Source of the DNA: Schistosoma haematobium
Taxonomy: Eukaryota; Platyhelminthes; Trematoda; Strigeidida; Schistosomatidae
Reading direction: 5' to 3'
DNA length: 64,000 nt
NCBI RefSeq assembly: GCF_000699445.3
Contig: NC_067195.1
Span: 54,044,465 to 54,108,464 of the forward strand
The position numbers and the translations under genes were made by a program. The first letter of the stretch is position 1. Each line of letters begins with the position of its first letter. The notes beneath the pieces were generated by a model. That model did no database searches, was not told where the DNA came from, and was given only the letters and a program-made list of their open reading frames with translations. Shown here piece after piece: positions 52,201 through 62,879 of the stretch.

Positions 52201-55200
52201 CAATTAGTAAGAAAACGCATGAACAATGAAATGTGAGAGAATGGATCGATGATTGTGACAGCAACAGTCCAGTTTGATATGATGGAATAATATTTTGCAA
52301 ATTAACGATTTACTATTTGGTTTTTCTATTTTACCGAGTAAATCTGTAATGTATGTGCTAAATACACTCGATTGTCCCCACCCGTGTTCTTGTTCACTAC
52401 AAACACACAATCTTCAAATTGTCAAAAAATATTCAAAATTTTAGACTACTGAGTCAAAATCCAATAGTCCACATGTTTAATTCTAATCAATTCACTATAG
52501 TACGTAACTATTTTAATACTGTAGATGTACACTCTTGCGATATCATATTACTAAAGTTAAACAACTATTTAATGATTTCTAGTTTTAACTGATTGTCTAA
52601 CTACAATCAGTTCGTGATATAATTTACAATATAAAGTAGAGTAAATCTAGAAGATTTAAGTAAGAAAAACAAAGACAAAATGGAATAAAATAGTAAGTTT
52701 GTTTCTATGCATTATAATGAAAGTTAAGTACTGATTACATTATCACATAAATTAGAAACAATCTGTATGTTTCTTTCTCTTTCTAAACCATTCTATACAA
52801 CTACTTTTAAATTCATCTTTTATTTTTCTTGAATAAATTCAAAAAAAGAAAGATTTTTACTTCAAAATTGTCCAATTTCTTTAAGTTGATAAATAGAGGA
52901 AAACAAAACTCAATTTTATTCAGTTATTTTTCTTTCTTTTTTTCTTTTTTTTCTTATTTTTGCGATCATTTTTTTCTATTTGTTTAGCAAAGATTTCATA
53001 CTAACCGTGAAGAAAGAAAAAAATTAAATGCTAATAATTATGTTGATCTGAAATATTTACAAACTAATCTTCCTTAGCTTTTCTAAGCAGTTTATTTTTA
53101 TTTTTTTTAAATTTTTTTTTCAAAATTATTCTCTATCCTTTGTATGAAACCAAAAAAATTTGTTTCCTTTTTTGTATTATTTCAAACATGGATGTATTAT
53201 GTTTGAATGAAGTGATTGTTTATTTAAGTTAAAATAGTAAAAATGATTGACAATTTTTAAATGCGCGTAATTTGAAAAATATAAATGATAATCGACATAA
53301 ATCAATAAAATTAGTTATTTTGAATAATAAATTTAAACATTCGATAATTTAATGAAATGACTCTATAGAAATCATCAAGAAAATTAAACTAATTTTAAAT
53401 GTTCACTTTAAGTTTTGTGATAATAAAGAAGTTTGTTTGTGAAATCCTCATGTATCGTTTCATTCATTAAGGTTATTTGTCCAAGTTTACAGATTGCCTA
53501 ATTATTGTGTGTCTCCTTATAGGAAACTAAATAAGGTTGAAGTTGTAAATATCATGTATTGATAATATGTTGTTTGTTTATAAGTAGCCTATTGAAAAAA
53601 ACTAACAGTGATACTCTTAAATGTTCATACACACTGATCAATATTTTTAATGCTTTATTTTGGTATAAATATATACATCATCATGATGACTGATCCGATT
53701 GTATAGTCAATGTATTAAAGAGATACCATTACATGAATTTTTAAGTTGGTTTAGTAAATTAGTTTACCGATGTTAAAACAAAATGAAATTAAACACAGCG
53801 ATCATGATAGTTCACGTTGTTTAATTAGCCGTGATTCTTTGTTATTGTTTACATAATCAGACTTAGATGTATTACGTAGAAAGGTTTGATAAGAGAACAA
53901 TGTTTGTAACTGTTAAAGCAAATTGATAAATTTCTGGTCAATATATAAATGCAGTGATCCAACGCAGTTGAATGAGATGGAAGTGTTCACTTAGACCACT
54001 TCTGTTGGAATAATAAATTTTTACCTGAAGTCTCTGAACCAGAACGGTAACATAATTATGCAGAATGACTGACTAAATTCTAGATGAAAAAACAGACAGT
54101 TAATCAACTGCGAAATAATATTAATGGATTTTATTTAAGTATGTACCGATGATACTTTGAGAGGAGCTATGAAAACAATACGACAGAACCATCCAGTTCA
54201 GAAACCAACACACCTCTAAAATCCTGATCTTTAGCAACAAACATATTCCATTACGCTTATATGGAGAATAACAACACAAACAGCATGATTATATGTCATC
54301 AATGACTTGATAATAACAATTTTCCGGGTCGTTCACCGATAAAAAGTGTGGAATTTTAGTGATCTTCATAATATTATTTATGAGTCTAAAAGTTAGCTTT
54401 TTCTAAAGTTCCCTAATTTGTAGGTGGTTTTCACCACGGACTGATGACATTCAAAGTACTACTAAGAAGCAGGTAGCATTGAATAACATTTTTGTCAGAG
54501 TATGGAGAGTCATCGGGTACTGCTCACTCTTCACCTTACAATAAACTGAACCATGAACCTTTAGATCTCATGGTAATCACTTTTCCACCAGAATAGTGTG
54601 TTACAAAATCACGCTGTATTCAGTATTTTTGAATTGAAATTCGTCGATATTTTACTACTAAAATATAATAATTATTCATATTTCAAGAAACTGATTTAAT
54701 CAATGACAAATTACAATATAAAAGCTAGAAATGTTCACTTATATATACATATAATAAAAACTCAACAATTATAACTTACAATAAGAAAAATGTTAAATCT
54801 GGTATTTCTTTACCGCATTCATCAGATAACATAACAAATCGATATGCTGGTCTAGCCACAAGTGACCATTCATTACTTGATGTATACTGATCTATATCAA
54901 CTTCAGTACGATTGTCTAAAAATTGTAAATCTAATTGTTCACTGTTATATGTCCATGATGCAAATTTTAAGAAACAATGTTGATAATCAAATGGAAAATT
55001 CTTTATATCAATTGGACAATTTGATTTAAATATAGCTGGTGGACTCCAAAATACTCGACCCATATAATCAACATTCAACATAACATCACGTTTCTCTTTT
55101 AAACGTTCATCAGCACTGAAAATGATATCATGGGAAATGGTATGAAAATGTAGAACAATTAATTCAATATGAGCTTAATCAAATCAAAAGTGGGACAATT

Positions 55201-57866
55201 ATTAGCTAAAAATGTTGAATGAATGACACTAAATTTTGAAATATCAACTCAATGACGATGTTGTGTATTCTGTGTGACTTGGATATCATAGGCTTGATGT
55301 GTTACGACGTTATAGGTAGCGTTTATGAGTTACCAACTAAATTTCGTAGTTAAAATTAGATAACCACCCACCTCTGCTCAGTATATGTTGCTTAGTTTAT
55401 TAAATGGTAACTTAGAATTGCTCTACGTCAACAATGTTCCTCATATTTATATGAAAAACATCACTACAGATTTGTTCATACTCATTTTAATTAGATTTTA
55501 TTAGTTCACGTCGAATATGTTTGTTGTCATGATGCTTTATCAGACGAATAAACAATGTTTTAAATTTTCAATTCATGTTTGCTCTTATAATGACAATATA
55601 CAATGGGTTTATATATGACATTAAAAATGTCATACTACTTACCCATGATCTGTTTAACCATTTATTGTGAATAAATATTGTTTTAGAAATATATGAAGTA
55701 TTCATTGCTTATTTATTCTAGCTAAGAGTCATGGTACTAGTATTCACCAATTAATAAACTAATATGTAAATTAATAGGTCATTACATAAGCTTAACTAGA
55801 GTAGAGATGTAAATTTTGTTTTAACTAAATGATAGGTCCTGGATCCGAATCTTGCAAGGTGGGATCGTGGATGCGCATTGCTGAGGAGTCCTGCAATGGG
55901 ACGAAACGGTCATCCAGTGCCTCCATGTTGTCCATGGTGGTCTAATTTCAGTTGACTCATGATTCCAAACATTGAAGTTACTATAATATCCACAAAACCC
56001 TTCTGATATGAATTAACTACATGTGTATATGAAAACAATTTTAACTGACATTTTAAAAAGCGTGATTAAAAAGCACAGATTGGATCATTCAATCAATTCC
56101 ATTTTTTAAAAATAAATCGTTTAAAACAAAGATAACTACAGGAAAAATTTGAGATATTCTGTCATAAAAGTCTATCGATACCATCAAAAACTGGAATTCA
56201 CTTGTTTAAAATTCATAACTTTACCTTGACTGAACAGGATTGTATTATGTGACAATTTCGGATCATATCGTACACAGGGCGACCTGAGAAGTTATACCTC
56301 TTTACTCTGTCTTACTCTAGAATAAGAAGTGATCTGATTTTGATAATATAGAATACTTAAAAATGATTTTGAACTTGATACATCTTTTCTTCTTCCTAGT
56401 AGATCAGGACAGCTCAAAAGATAAAGCAGGTGAGTTTAAAAGTCAAGAATGAACCAACTACCCATGGTATACTGATTTTTCCACTGAGTCATAAACTTTT
56501 GGAACTAACTACTGGGATTATTAGTATCCACACCTTCAAGTTACGCATTCAACCGAAGATTAGACACTCACAAAAGCTTACTAGAAGAGGACTAGAACAT
56601 ACAAATCTGAATTTCAGTATAACCAGAAGTAATTCAATTATTATTTATTAATAAACCATTATTATAGACTTCATAACAGCTCAAACTGTTGACGGAAAAT
56701 TTTACTAATCTGATATTGTACAGTTATTTGTTATCAATCATTCATATGTTGATGTCAAATAATGAATTACCTAAACTATTCTAATTGTTTATTCCATAAC
56801 TGTTTCACAGCAGAAACCGAGCACTATTAGACAATCTAAACTCTTTGAGTCAGTTCATTCACAACAATTGCTTAGTTAGTATGACAAATCAAGTAATATA
56901 TTTTTCCAAATAAGTTGAATATTTATTCTTTTATAGCAAGTCAGTTTAAAATAGATCAGTTGAACTTATGAAACATTAAGTAAACGTAAGGTAGATGAGG
57001 GTAGTCGTAAAAAAACTAAATATTCTTCTAGCTGATACTTCAAAATAGTGCATGTAATGTCGAGCCAGTTAGATTAGTGGTTACAACTTGATTAATAGGC
57101 ATTATTCATCTATAAAAGACTAAACAAACATAATACTGACTGCTATTCAATGATCAATTAACTGTTTGCATTAAATAAAAATAATGTGTCATGTAATAAT
57201 ATTTTCAGATATTCCTCGAAGTTAGTTTTAGTTACACATAAAACAGACTAAATAAAAATGTTATATGATTACATGGGATTTTGTTTCTGAAAGACTTCCA
57301 TTAGATATGGAATTACTGGAAACTAAATACTACTGATCAAGTGTTTTGTTGATAGAAAAAAACTCCTCATTGTTTTACAGTGATGATCAAATATTGCGAT
57401 AAAAGTCGATTATCATTAGATTTTGCCAATGTTGTATGTTTTCATACTGGTATGTTGGAAATTCAATTCAGAGTAAAATTTTTTCAACAGGTTTCCGAGT
57501 GATATATCAGTGACTAATCAATATTACCTTCAAGTTAAAAATAACATTATTACAAACGTTTTTGTTGTTACAGATTACCTAGAAAGAATTATTTATGGAT
57601 ACAATAAGAATGATAGAAATAATGATCTTTCGAAATCAGATATAAAAATAAAGACATCCTACTTATATCCTTTGTTTAAAGAAAATAAATGCTTTAAATG
57701 TAATAACTATTAAATAAATAATTATATTTAATAAGAGTATGATTCATTTTACTTACTAATTATAAAGTACAATGTCTGGTGTCCATATTACACTTGGTGG
57801 AATTCGTACTTCACGTATATTTGAATAATTAGCTGGATCCCAACGAAGTAATTGGTCAATCCATGT
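34554..57866 (-). CDS. Cys-loop receptor subunit, nAChR type, non-alpha, probably anion-selective (5' exons missing)
   Basis: Six exons join in phase on the - strand: 57757-57866, 54780-55115, 48988-49106, 43594-43680, 36890-37008 and 34554-35381. The ligand domain shows loop D ([16 protein letters not shown]), loop A (WTPDIVLYN), the 13-residue Cys loop ([15 protein letters not shown]) and loop B ([13 protein letters not shown]). Loop C reads [12 protein letters not shown], with one Cys instead of a vicinal pair, so it is non-alpha. M1 is [21 protein letters not shown]2 follows [20 protein letters not shown]3 is [18 protein letters not shown], and M4 ([20 protein letters not shown]) ends the protein after a loop of about 185 residues. 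Pro-Ala replaces Gly-Glu before M2, as in anion channels. It should act in the plasma membrane of nerve or muscle as part of a pentamer. The signal peptide and first strands were not found and probably lie beyond 64000. Confidence 0.93.
35680..36017 (+). mobile_element. Solo LTR-like element (family B), diverged
   Basis: It aligns with 52087-52401 and 60527-60838: a TGTAGTACT-type start, AATGTCTGG, GAACAGTCAAGTTTGAGACA, AAGTATTTACTATATGG and the end TTGTCCCCACATGTGTTCTC, then CACTACA. I found no clear target duplication. It lies just upstream (in gene direction) of the last receptor exon. Confidence 0.7.
37318..37510 (+). mobile_element. tRNA-derived SINE, diverged
   Basis: It keeps GTTAGACATTAACAC, GGTCTAGAGGTTAAG and the 3' hammerhead region, but the core reads CTAAGGA and stem II is broken, so no ribozyme activity is expected. 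It lies in the intron between M2 and M3. Confidence 0.85.
38115..38275 (-). mobile_element. Highly diverged SINE copy
   Basis: The order of CTAGACCACCACT, TCAGTTTCGTGAGC, AACACTTAACCTC and ACCATCGAGCCGG matches an antisense SINE, with the hammerhead part beyond recognition. A further fragment lies near 37815-37855. Confidence 0.55.
39318..39420 (+). repeat. Decayed Smα-like hammerhead repeat
   Basis: The sequence CATTAACACTGGAATTCAA, then TATCCAGCTGAAGAG, CCAAATAAGACGAAAT and TTCTATTGTGAACC follows the Smα ribozyme layout. CTGANGA and GAAA are kept, but stem II pairs poorly and stem III does not form. Confidence 0.6.
39806..40022 (+). mobile_element. tRNA-derived SINE
   Basis: Near full length: GTTAGACATTGACACCGTTG, GGTTAAGCGCTGGCG, box B-like GGTTCAAATCCCG, hammerhead region and the 3' body TTGACTCATGATCTCAAC. 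The core reads CTGAGAA (G8 changed to A), so it should be inactive. Confidence 0.88.
40255..40290. repeat. (TA)n microsatellite
   Basis: Two TA runs broken by one G. Confidence 0.85.
41462..41640 (+). mobile_element. tRNA-derived SINE, 5'-truncated
   Basis: It begins in the tRNA-like head (AGGTTAAGCGTTCGTGAGCG), has box B-like AGTTCGAACCCCG and the 3' body. The core position C3 reads A, and U16.1 before the cleavage site is kept (CATC), so the ribozyme is damaged. Confidence 0.85.
42478..42840 (+). mobile_element. Solo LTR (family C), 363 bp, with 5-bp duplication TTCAA
   Basis: It starts TGTTGGAGTGATCC and ends GACTTATCA. TTCAA stands on both sides (42473-42477 and 42841-42845). Its base composition is less AT-rich than the surroundings. 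CCAATCAG (42548) and its exact inverse CTGATTGG (42615) may be CCAAT-type promoter elements. The flanks, GTTAGACAGTAA and CACCAGG, look like an old SINE head into which it inserted. Orientation is uncertain. Confidence 0.72.
43050..43150 (+). mobile_element. Diverged SINE 3' fragment
   Basis: GAAGAGTCCCATACTAAGACAAAATAAT and TCTGGTTTCTAATG match the hammerhead and 3' part of the SINE family, with many changes. Confidence 0.5.
44053..44881 (-). mobile_element. 5'-truncated RTE retrotransposon copy
   Basis: This - strand copy closely matches the element at 16043-16735 and extends further upstream, reaching the RT motif [17 protein letters not shown] near 44850-44800. Its tail is a short TAAG-type repeat at 44050-44070. 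It carries the same 2-base deletion and the same TGG-to-TAG change as the other copy. A possible short duplication (ATAAGTT) flanks it at 44043 and 44882. It lies in the intron between M1 and M2. Confidence 0.88.
44904..45173 (-). mobile_element. Solo LTR-like element (family B), antisense
   Basis: It aligns in reverse with the copies at 52087 and 60527: GTCGACATACGTAGCACAAACC is the start of the element and TTAGTGAAGGAGAACAC its end. The duplication is unclear. It follows directly on the RTE copy. Confidence 0.65.
45345..45483 (-). mobile_element. tRNA-derived SINE, antisense, hammerhead deleted
   Basis: The reverse complement shows GGATCTGAATTCGGATCTC, GCGCACTGCTGAGGAG and GGCCGTCCAGTGATTCC, but the GGACGAAAC block between stem II and stem III is missing. 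Confidence 0.82.
46022..46449 (-). mobile_element. Solo LTR (family A), 428 bp, with 5-bp duplication CTTTA
   Basis: The reverse complement aligns with 22735-23248 over both ends (TGTTATATCCCGATA ... CTATAACA), including ATATAAACCGAGTATGTTTG and AATAAATGATT. It lacks roughly 90 bases of the U3 part. CTTTA stands on both sides (46017-46021 and 46450-46454). Confidence 0.88.
47751..47770. repeat. (CT)n microsatellite
   Basis: About nine CT units within an intron of the receptor gene. Confidence 0.8.
48521..48750 (+). mobile_element. tRNA-derived SINE
   Basis: It has the lead GTTAGACATTAATACCGTTG, CTCAGTGGTCTAGAGG, the box B-like GGGTTCGAATCC and the 3' body. The hammerhead core reads CTAAGTA and is dead. 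Confidence 0.87.
48931..48955. repeat. (AAT)n microsatellite
   Basis: About eight AAT units about 35 bases below the M1 exon. Confidence 0.85.
49528..49745 (-). mobile_element. tRNA-derived SINE, antisense
   Basis: Full-length family member read in reverse, from GTTAGACATTAACACCGTTG down to the 3' body CTAGCTTTAATCGAC. Stem II (GTCC/GGAC) and GAAA are intact, but U4 of the core is C (CCGAGGA). Confidence 0.88.
50161..50437 (-). mobile_element. Solo LTR (family B), 277 bp, with 4-bp duplication CTAC
   Basis: It begins TGTAGTGAACAGAACACG and ends GTAGCACACACCGCA. CTAC stands on both sides (50157-50160 and 50438-50441). A (CTA)n(AAT)n microsatellite follows at once, so the duplication is partly confounded by the repeat. 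Confidence 0.75.
50438..50475. repeat. Compound (CTA)n(AAT)n microsatellite
   Basis: About five CTA units pass directly into about seven AAT units at the edge of the LTR. Confidence 0.9.
52087..52401 (+). mobile_element. Solo LTR (family B), 315 bp, with 4-bp duplication AACA
   Basis: It begins TGTGGTGTGTGCTACTTATA and ends GTTCTTGTTCACTACA, so the ends form a short inverted TGTRGTG/CACTACA pair. AACA stands on both sides (52083-52086 and 52402-52405). Its size is near that reported for the schistosome gypsy-like element Boudicca, but I recall that only from memory and cannot confirm identity. Confidence 0.8.
52410..54779. other. Intron stretch without recognised features
   Basis: Receptor intron. 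A T-rich, pyrimidine-biased tract (about 52920-53160) is the only notable pattern. Confidence 0.5.
55829..56003 (+). mobile_element. tRNA-derived SINE, 5'-truncated
   Basis: It starts just before box B (GGTCCTGGATCCGAATCTTG) and ends in TATCCACAAAACCCTTCTGA. The hammerhead core is almost whole: CTGAGGA at 55881, GTCC/GGAC stem, GAAA, and stem I by GCATTG with CAGTGC. Stem III is weakened by a C-A mismatch. Confidence 0.87.
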
Positions 57867-58822
57867 CTGAAAAGTATAAATATATGATAAATGTAATATA
57901 TATAATTCATGAGGCCTTGTTTGGTGTCAGTTTTATGCTATTTAGCACTCATTAGCAAAATGTACCTATAATCTTGAGGCAACTAGTCCTTTGTGAGGGA
58001 TTCAATGTTGTGTCACCAAGCTTTACAGTCAGAGAAGTTACCATTGAGCTATTTGAACCATGACTGACCTATAGGACTATGATGTATCTGCACATGATCG
58101 ATCACTAAGTAGTGATCAGTGTCATGGTTGTGGAATCCTACTTAATGTTAATTAAACTCCATCGATCAAGTTACAATGATGATTTTGATAAAAAAACAGT
58201 CGAAGAATATTTATAACCACAATTGAATGTTGATAGGTGATTAAAACAATTATAGCATAAATATTGATTTTTATTTCATTAGGCTTTTTGAATTCAACAT
58301 TTTAAACAATGAAGATGAAAAAATACAAAATTTCTTAAATGGTTTTAATAAGCAATCCATGATACACTATTGACTAAAATGATATAACTGATTGCGATAA
58401 ATCACTGATGATTGAATTACTTTGTTTGAATTTGTCACTACATTTAGATACATGTTAACTTTGGTAGATTTGATTTTATGCCATATGATTTCAAACAGAG
58501 TTACATAACTTATTCTAAATCAATAGTTTTGGTGTAGATTATTAGTTACTAAAATGGGATATTTACATTTCTTAAAATATTAACTCATTATCAAAAATTT
58601 CAATCTACTCTAGAACCTATTATAGTAACAAACATTATCACTGAACTATTCATATCATAGATAGCTTTTGTCAGTTAAAAATGTCTTATCTAATAGACTC
58701 AGTGATTTAACATCTAGTAACTTAGGCAATAACATTTCAAAATGAAATATTGCAAAACAAACTAATTTTTTACAAACTTTGAAAAATAGATAAATGTTTT
58801 TATTAATTTCACTGATTGAAAT

Positions 58823-59042
58823 CATGAGTCAATTGAAGCTAGGCCACCCTAGAAAACCCGGAAGCACTGGACGGCCGTTTCGTCCTAGCATAGGACCCCT
58901 CAACAGCGCGCATCTACGATCCCGCACCCCGCGAGACTCGAACCCAGGACCTATCAGCCTCGAGCCAGGCGCTTAACAAACTGGACCACTGAGCCGGCAT
59001 CCAACAGTGTTAATTTCTAACTTCAACCAATCCGCGAAGTTG
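58823..59042 (-). mobile_element. tRNA-derived SINE, antisense, one arm of an inverted pair
   Basis: Full-length copy read in reverse, from AACTTCAACC and the CCGGCATCCAAC head to GGTGGCCTAGCTTCAATTGA. The stem III and cleavage block GAAACGGCCGTC is intact, but the core reads TTGAGGG. Confidence 0.9.
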
Positions 59043-59065
59043 CGCCACTGTACACCATTGTCAAC

Positions 59066-59282
59066 AGTGAGTTGATATCTCACAAGTGCCTGACACGAGA
59101 CTGATAGGTCCTGGGTTCGAATCTGGCGGGGTGCGGGATGGTGGATGCTCATTGCTGAGGAGTCCCATAATAGGACGAAACGGCCGTCCAGTGCCTCCAG
59201 GTTCTCCATGGTGGTCGAATCTCAATTGACTCATGATCTCAAACATCGAAGTTACTATAATATCCACAAAAACCCTTCTGTT
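59066..59282 (+). mobile_element. tRNA-derived SINE, other arm of the inverted pair
   Basis: It starts in the tRNA-like region (GACACGAGACTGATAGGTCC), keeps the box B-like GGGTTCGAATC and ends TATCCACAAAAACCCTTCTG. It carries the best-preserved hammerhead motif of the window, listed separately. Confidence 0.9.
59148..59195 (+). ncRNA. Hammerhead ribozyme motif, apparently intact core
   Basis: All conserved core elements are present. CTGAGGA (C3-U4-G5-A6-N7-G8-A9) is at 59155-59161. Stem II pairs GTCC 59162-59165 with GGAC 59173-59176 across a 7-base loop. GAA is at 59177-59179. Stem III is short (A59180-C59181 with G59186-T59187), and C17 is 59188, so cleavage would follow 59188. Stem I pairs CATTG 59150-59154 with CAGTG 59189-59193, one pair being G-U. 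This is the type I layout with a tiny stem III, as in schistosome Smα repeats. Such ribozymes may work best as dimers. Activity is inferred. Confidence 0.72.
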
Positions 59283-59363
59283 TTTATTAATTTAGATATT
59301 GAATTAAAATAACATTAAATTGTTTACATCCCTCAACATTGATTGTTATCCAACAATAATTAG

Positions 59364-59491
<128 letters not shown>

Positions 59492-59784
59492 TGAATAACA
59501 ATTAGAGTTAATGTATTTAAATATTAATTCCATTTCAATATAAAAATTTAACTTGAGGTACATGTCTTTTAGAAAAAACGAAAAATGAAATGATCAAGAT
59601 TATACTTTATTTTATTAAATAACAATAATCTTATTACAATAATTATTGACATAATGAAATCTTATTTTGATGGTGTAACTTTATGTTAATTTATTTCAGT
59701 TGTTTATGGATTTACTCCAAAAAATGGATTATATTAAATCACGAAACACTAGGAGTTCAAATTTTTGATCACTTGGATATCACA

Positions 59785-59970
59785 AATACGCTCAGTGGTC
59801 CAGTAAGTTAGGCGTTCAAGAGACTGAAGGCCCTGGGTTCGAATCCCGAAAGCGGGATCGCGGATGCGCACTGCTGAGGAGTCCCACAGTAGGAATAAAA
59901 ACGGCCATCCAGTGCTTCCAGGTTTTCAATAGTGGTCTAGCATCAATTGGTTCATGATCTCAATCAAAAA
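59785..59970 (+). mobile_element. tRNA-derived SINE, 5'-truncated
   Basis: It starts at box A-like CTCAGTGGTCCAGTAAGTTA, has box B-like GGGTTCGAATCCCG and the 3' body. The core CTGAGGA is kept, but GGACGAAAC has become GGAATAAAAAC, so it is inactive. Confidence 0.86.
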
Positions 59971-60526
59971 CATTATTTTATTATTAGCTTTCTACCTCAT
60001 ATTCGGTTTGTTTGAAATTATCAAATTTAGGCCTTGGTATAAACTCTTACAGTTATCTATGGTTTTTTTGGAGTTAATTTTCTTCATGAACTTACGTAAG
60101 GAAAGGGAATCATTGTAAAACATGTATAATTGATTAGTTTATTGATTCTATCAGAAGACCTGTCAATTACGTGCATAATCAAATTACAAGAAATTTAGCC
60201 AATCGAAACAATGTTTAAAATATGATAATATAAATCATTTCATTCTAAAGGAAATCCTTCCTGAGGCAGAATTCAGATTACTGATCATTTAAGTGTTCGT
60301 TTTGAATCATACGCTCAAGATCCATTGAATACATGTGAATAGGTGTAGAAAAATATATTTTACAAGTTCAATGACACATGATAAGCCCACTCGTCCTAGT
60401 TAAAACTCTATTATTAGCGAACTTAAATGTGGGTTATTTCGTTTAGTATTTATTCAAGGTTAGCTCTCGAATAGATTATATTTTTAGTCATGTACTAGTT
60501 AACACAATTCTGAACTAGTAATATAT

Positions 60527-60838
60527 TGTGGTGTTTGCTACTTATATCGACATAAGTTGTATATAACGATAGTCAAGAATAGAATGTCTGGAAGCAGAAA
60601 GTCGAGAAGATTGACTAGAAATCAACAGGAACAAAAGGTTATTGGCAGGGAAAGGAGGGAACAGTGAAGCCTGAGACTATTGATTGACATTTTTAAAAGA
60701 ACAGTCACGTCTAAGACAGTTGATTAACATTTTGCAAATTAAGTATTTACTGTATGATTTTCAAATTTTACTAAGAGATTTTGTAATTTTGTGTTCTAAT
60801 ACATTCGATTATCCCCGCATGTGTTCTCGTTCATTACA
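60527..60838 (+). mobile_element. Solo LTR (family B), 312 bp, with 4-bp duplication ATAT
   Basis: It begins TGTGGTGTTTGCTACTTATA and ends TGTTCTCGTTCATTACA. ATAT stands on both sides, though in AT-rich sequence that is weak. It aligns along its length with 52087-52401. Confidence 0.78.
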
Positions 60839-61095
60839 ATATTGATCATCATTAAGTAGACATACTGTTCACTGGATAAAGTGACGATGGTAATAATATT
60901 CTAATGTCAACCATGTTTTATTACTTTTTCTAAGCATTATGATATGAAAAAACATACGTATGTTTATAATATAAAACAATATTCGAAAATAATTTATCTT
61001 ATTCATATCATTGACAACATTAATCAGTTTTATTGATTCAGTTTCATTTTGTTTAAGTCAATGTAGTTCAGGAAGTAAACAATATAAAAGATAAT

Positions 61096-61318
61096 TTACA
61101 CCGTTGGATGCCGGTTCAGTGGTCAAATTGTTAGGCGCTCGTGCACGAGACTGATTGGTCCTGGGTTGGAATCTCGTGGGAGGTGGGATCGAGAATGCGA
61201 ACTTCTGAGGAGTCCCATACCAGGACGAAACAACCGTCCAGTGCTTTCAGGTTTTCTAGGGTGGTCTAGCTTCAATCGACTTATGATCTCAACTATTGAA
61301 ATTTTTAAATTTACCAAC
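61096..61318 (+). mobile_element. tRNA-derived SINE
   Basis: It starts ACACCGTTGGATGCCGGTTC and ends in the 3' body. CTGAGGA, GTCC/GGAC and GAAA are kept and stem III can form with a 4-base loop, but stem I pairs poorly. Confidence 0.87.
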
Positions 61319-61319
61319 A

Positions 61320-62660
61320 AATAACAATGAATACAGTATACAAGATATAATCATTAATGCTAACAAGAAATAAGTTGATACTATATCTGTATGTATATGT
61401 ATACATTAGATATCTGCTTTCTTACAGTATGTAGTTTTTACCAAGAACAAATATATTAAATTTATCATTTATACAAGTTTTAACACTGTATTATTTCTCC
61501 TATATAGAATGTATACCGTAGACTATAATTTCTATTTTATTCATTTGTTTTTATTAACCGGATATCATTTTTATACTTTTTTTTGTTTAATTTAAATAAC
61601 TATATTATTTCAAAACTCATAAATAAAACGTTACTTTAGTAACCATCATGTTAAACAAATATAAGATCGATTCAAAATAGAAGCTGTATATTACCTATGA
61701 GTATGATACTTATAATGTTACCATATTTAATTAAACAGATGTTATTTTCAATTTAAATAAATCAGAGGAAGAAGAATTCTATGTTATAGAAATATAAATG
61801 TGATTATTTTACAGAGTAGATTGTATGTTTTTTTTTCTTTGAAGTAACCTTAGTGATTTTTTTTCACATAAAACAAATTTTACAAACAAAAGATAAAGAA
61901 AATCATTCCTCAACAATAATAATTGCCTTAACAAAACGAGAGGATATGATGAGTACAACCAGTTAACTGCTGTATTATGATAATATTTTATCAGGTTTTG
62001 ATATTGTAAGGGATTAAGTAAATTGATCGTTATTTCAGTTGACAAATTTTACTGAATTTTATTCAATATTCGGATATTTGCTATGCGGATATATTATACG
62101 TTTCCTTGTGTTGTATTTTGTGAACTAGAAGAATTTTGTTATTCTTGAAAATGTATCTGTGCCTAGTTCTTAAGAAATCAATTTTATTGAAATAGGCTTA
62201 AATAGTCCCCTCCAGTATGAGAGTGACATATTTATGAACTGATCATTCAGCTCCGATCATGCAAAATAGTTCGAAAATCATACACTTGGACAACATATAT
62301 CTTGATCATTTCAGTAGATCATGACTTAAAGAAAATTTTAATCATACTCAAGGTACCATTCCCTTTTCAAAGTATATATGACATATTTATTAAATAGACA
62401 CTTGTCACTGTTAAAAAAGTTATTGATATCATGCGGTGTGGTTGTGATTATTCAATTTAAATTTCAACAACACGACATGAATTTGATTGGACAATTATTG
62501 AAGTCACGAGGAACTAAATAGTTGTTTTACTTCAATATTGCAATGAGAAGACGAAGTTTATCAGAATTATGTGATATCTTTGCGAAATACATTTCGAACA
62601 ATCTGATCACACATAAACTTGTTAAGATATGTTTATAAGAAAATTAAAGGTCAGCTAGAC
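61320..62660. other. AT-rich gene-free stretch
   Basis: No conserved frame and no receptor 5' exon could be recognised here on either strand. Confidence 0.45.
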
Positions 62661-62670
62661 AGGTTAAAGG

Positions 62671-62728
62671 TAAGACTCATGATCTCAACTGTTTAAATTA
62701 CTACAACCTCCACAAAACCCCTTCTGAT
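62671..62728 (+). mobile_element. SINE 3'-end fragment
   Basis: CTCATGATCTCAACTGTTTA and CCACAAAACCCCTTCTGATA are the last bases of the SINE family. Confidence 0.8.
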
Positions 62729-62879
62729 ACTAATCAACATATGCTCACTAGTGACTGGCTTCAAGATGTATATCCTGGAGTTCTAGTGAGAAGCAGTGAC
62801 CAGTAGAGTTCGACCGGGTCAGTTGTGAGTTAGTAACTCACTGATGACAATGGTGGATGTGTCTCTCAATTTTGTGGAT

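Noticed and set aside
57960..58120. tRNA-like block near 58050, and similar ones near 36590 and 57065
   Set aside because: Words such as TTAGATTAGTGGTTACAA recall a tRNA-derived repeat, but similarity between the copies is too weak for a call.
61809..62045. Possible 5' exon of the receptor gene on the - strand
   Set aside because: The hydrophobic frame has no splice donor in the right phase and no loop D lead such as a TNVWL-type motif, so it was not added to the gene.
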